DNA from: Halomonas heilongjiangensis
GTDB taxonomy: Bacteria; Pseudomonadota; Gammaproteobacteria; Pseudomonadales; Halomonadaceae
Direction: 5' to 3'
DNA: 64,000 nt
NCBI RefSeq assembly: GCF_002879645.1
Contig: NZ_PNRE01000075.1
Span: 1 to 64,000, forward strand
In this document: piece by piece, positions 63,474 to 64,000 of the stretch
How the letters are laid out: each line of letters begins with the position of its first letter
How positions within the stretch are numbered: position 1 is the first letter of the stretch
Notes under the pieces: model-generated
Databases searched by the model: none
What the model saw: the letters and a program-made list of their open reading frames with translations, nothing else
Told to the model about the DNA's origin: nothing
Position numbers and translations under genes: made by a program

Positions 63474-64000
63474 ATGATGCCCCTCCGGGAAGACCCCGTC
63501 CGCGATGCCGAGGGTGGTTACCGCTCGCTGGTGGTGGTGGTGCTCTCGCCACTGGCCTTCGCGCTGGTCTTCGCCTGCTGGACGCTGTTCGCCGTGCTGG
63601 GCCTCGAGCTCAAGGCGGCGCTCGGCTTCGGCGAGGTCGCCTTCGCCGCCCTGCTGGCCGTGCCCATGCTGGTGGGCGGCCTGGCCAGCCTGCCCATGGC
63701 GGGCCTGGCGGTGAAGGTCGGTGGGCGCAAGGTGATGCTCGGCTGCCTGCTGTGGATCTGCCCCTTCCTGTGGTGGATCAGCCAGGCGGGCCACTACCTG
63801 GAGTTCCTGCTGGCCGGTGCCGGCCTGGGGCTGGGGGCCGGGTCGCTGGCGGCCGGCCTGGTCTACGTGGCGACCCAGGGGCCCCGTCGGCATGCCGGCC
63901 TGGCGCTGGGGCTCTACGGCGCCGGCATGCTCGGCGCCGGGCTCAGCTACCTGCTGCTGCCGCTGATCAGCCAGGCCTATGGCTGGCGCCTGGCGCCGCA
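63474..64000 (+). CDS. Third NarK-like MFS transporter, N-terminal part (cut by window edge)
   Basis: The frame from ATG 63474 (ATG 63477 is equally possible) has no stop to the window end, so 175 residues are visible. At least five hydrophobic segments are seen, including VVVVLSPLAFALVFACWTLF, AVPMLVGGLASLPMAGLAVK and GLGLGAGSLAAGLVYVAT, then HAGLALGLYGAGMLGAGLS, resembling the type I NarK helix 4-5 region. MFS motif A-like VGGRKVML lies after helix 2. It is divergent from narX, with 180 bases between the starts. Nitrate import is inferred from family and position. Confidence 0.82.
   Translation, partial: MMPLREDPVRDAEGGYRSLVVVVLSPLAFALVFACWTLFAVLGLELKAALGFGEVAFAALLAVPMLVGGLASLPMAGLAVKVGGRKVMLGCLLWICPFLWWISQAGHYLEFLLAGAGLGLGAGSLAAGLVYVATQGPRRHAGLALGLYGAGMLGAGLSYLLLPLISQAYGWRLAP

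Overview
The window looks like chromosomal DNA from a moderately halophilic gammaproteobacterium of the Halomonas group. The reasons are high GC coding DNA, a nearly complete match in my memory to the teaABCD ectoine TRAP-transporter operon of Halomonas elongata (teaA at 43369-44385, with its UspA-type partner teaD at the far end), and a gammaproteobacterial gene set (hemE, ubiK, comM, trmB, dtd, engB, narXL). I saw no tRNA, rRNA, CRISPR array, insertion sequence or phage gene. The left and right edges cut through genes.

Layout. 1-6276: end of a type VI secretion island (VgrG tail, DUF4123 adaptor, 1193-residue VasX-like pore-forming effector, two-helix membrane protein that is probably its immunity factor). 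It closes with an inverted pair of perfect DnaA-box sequences. 6394-11098: an acyltransferase facing a tightly overlapping four-gene unit (His-rich membrane protein, FabH-like ketosynthase, haem-oxygenase-like di-iron oxidase, unknown helical protein). I cannot match this unit to a described pathway. 11190-14800: GST, hemolysin III, ribA, hemE, VanZ-like. 14957-20405: polar amino-acid ABC transporter (AapJQMP type) with two tandem binding-protein genes. 20474-23503: small membrane protein, host-attachment protein, and a LysR/ferredoxin-NADP reductase pair (finR/fpr type). 23590-25764: ammonium transporter flanked by two PII genes, with a sigma-54 promoter.

26055-36589: ubiK, comM, a lipoprotein/hydrolase pair, glcB, a thioesterase, DUF423, thiS-thiG, trmB, a DMT exporter and a divergent LysR regulator. 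36610-36760 holds a strong candidate for an undescribed Fur-controlled small RNA on the minus strand. 36795-40685: AEC transporter, membrane-anchored protein plus SCO1 copper chaperone, PHB-depolymerase-like esterase, FKBP isomerase. 40817-44385: teaDCBA. 44476-55122: housekeeping genes (TIGR02444 protein, ABC-F ATPase, dtd, Usp, thiD, YqaA, nuclease-fold hydrolase, dsbA, cytochrome c4, engB) and a TRAP permease pair lacking a binding protein.

55131-64000: nitrate/nitric-oxide respiration region: norF/norE-like genes with a membrane protein, behind a promoter with an FNR/DNR half-site exactly at -41.5; two NarK-type transporters with a Usp between them; the NarL/NarX two-component system; and the start of a third NarK-like transporter. 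These genes fit an osmoadapting heterotroph able to respire nitrate and scavenge ectoine, amino acids and ammonium.

The two observations I rate as most likely new are the Fur-box/terminator sRNA locus at 36.6-36.8 kb and the ketosynthase/di-iron oxidase gene cluster at 7.9-11.1 kb. Function calls rest on reading the translated sequence and on family knowledge; no database search was run.
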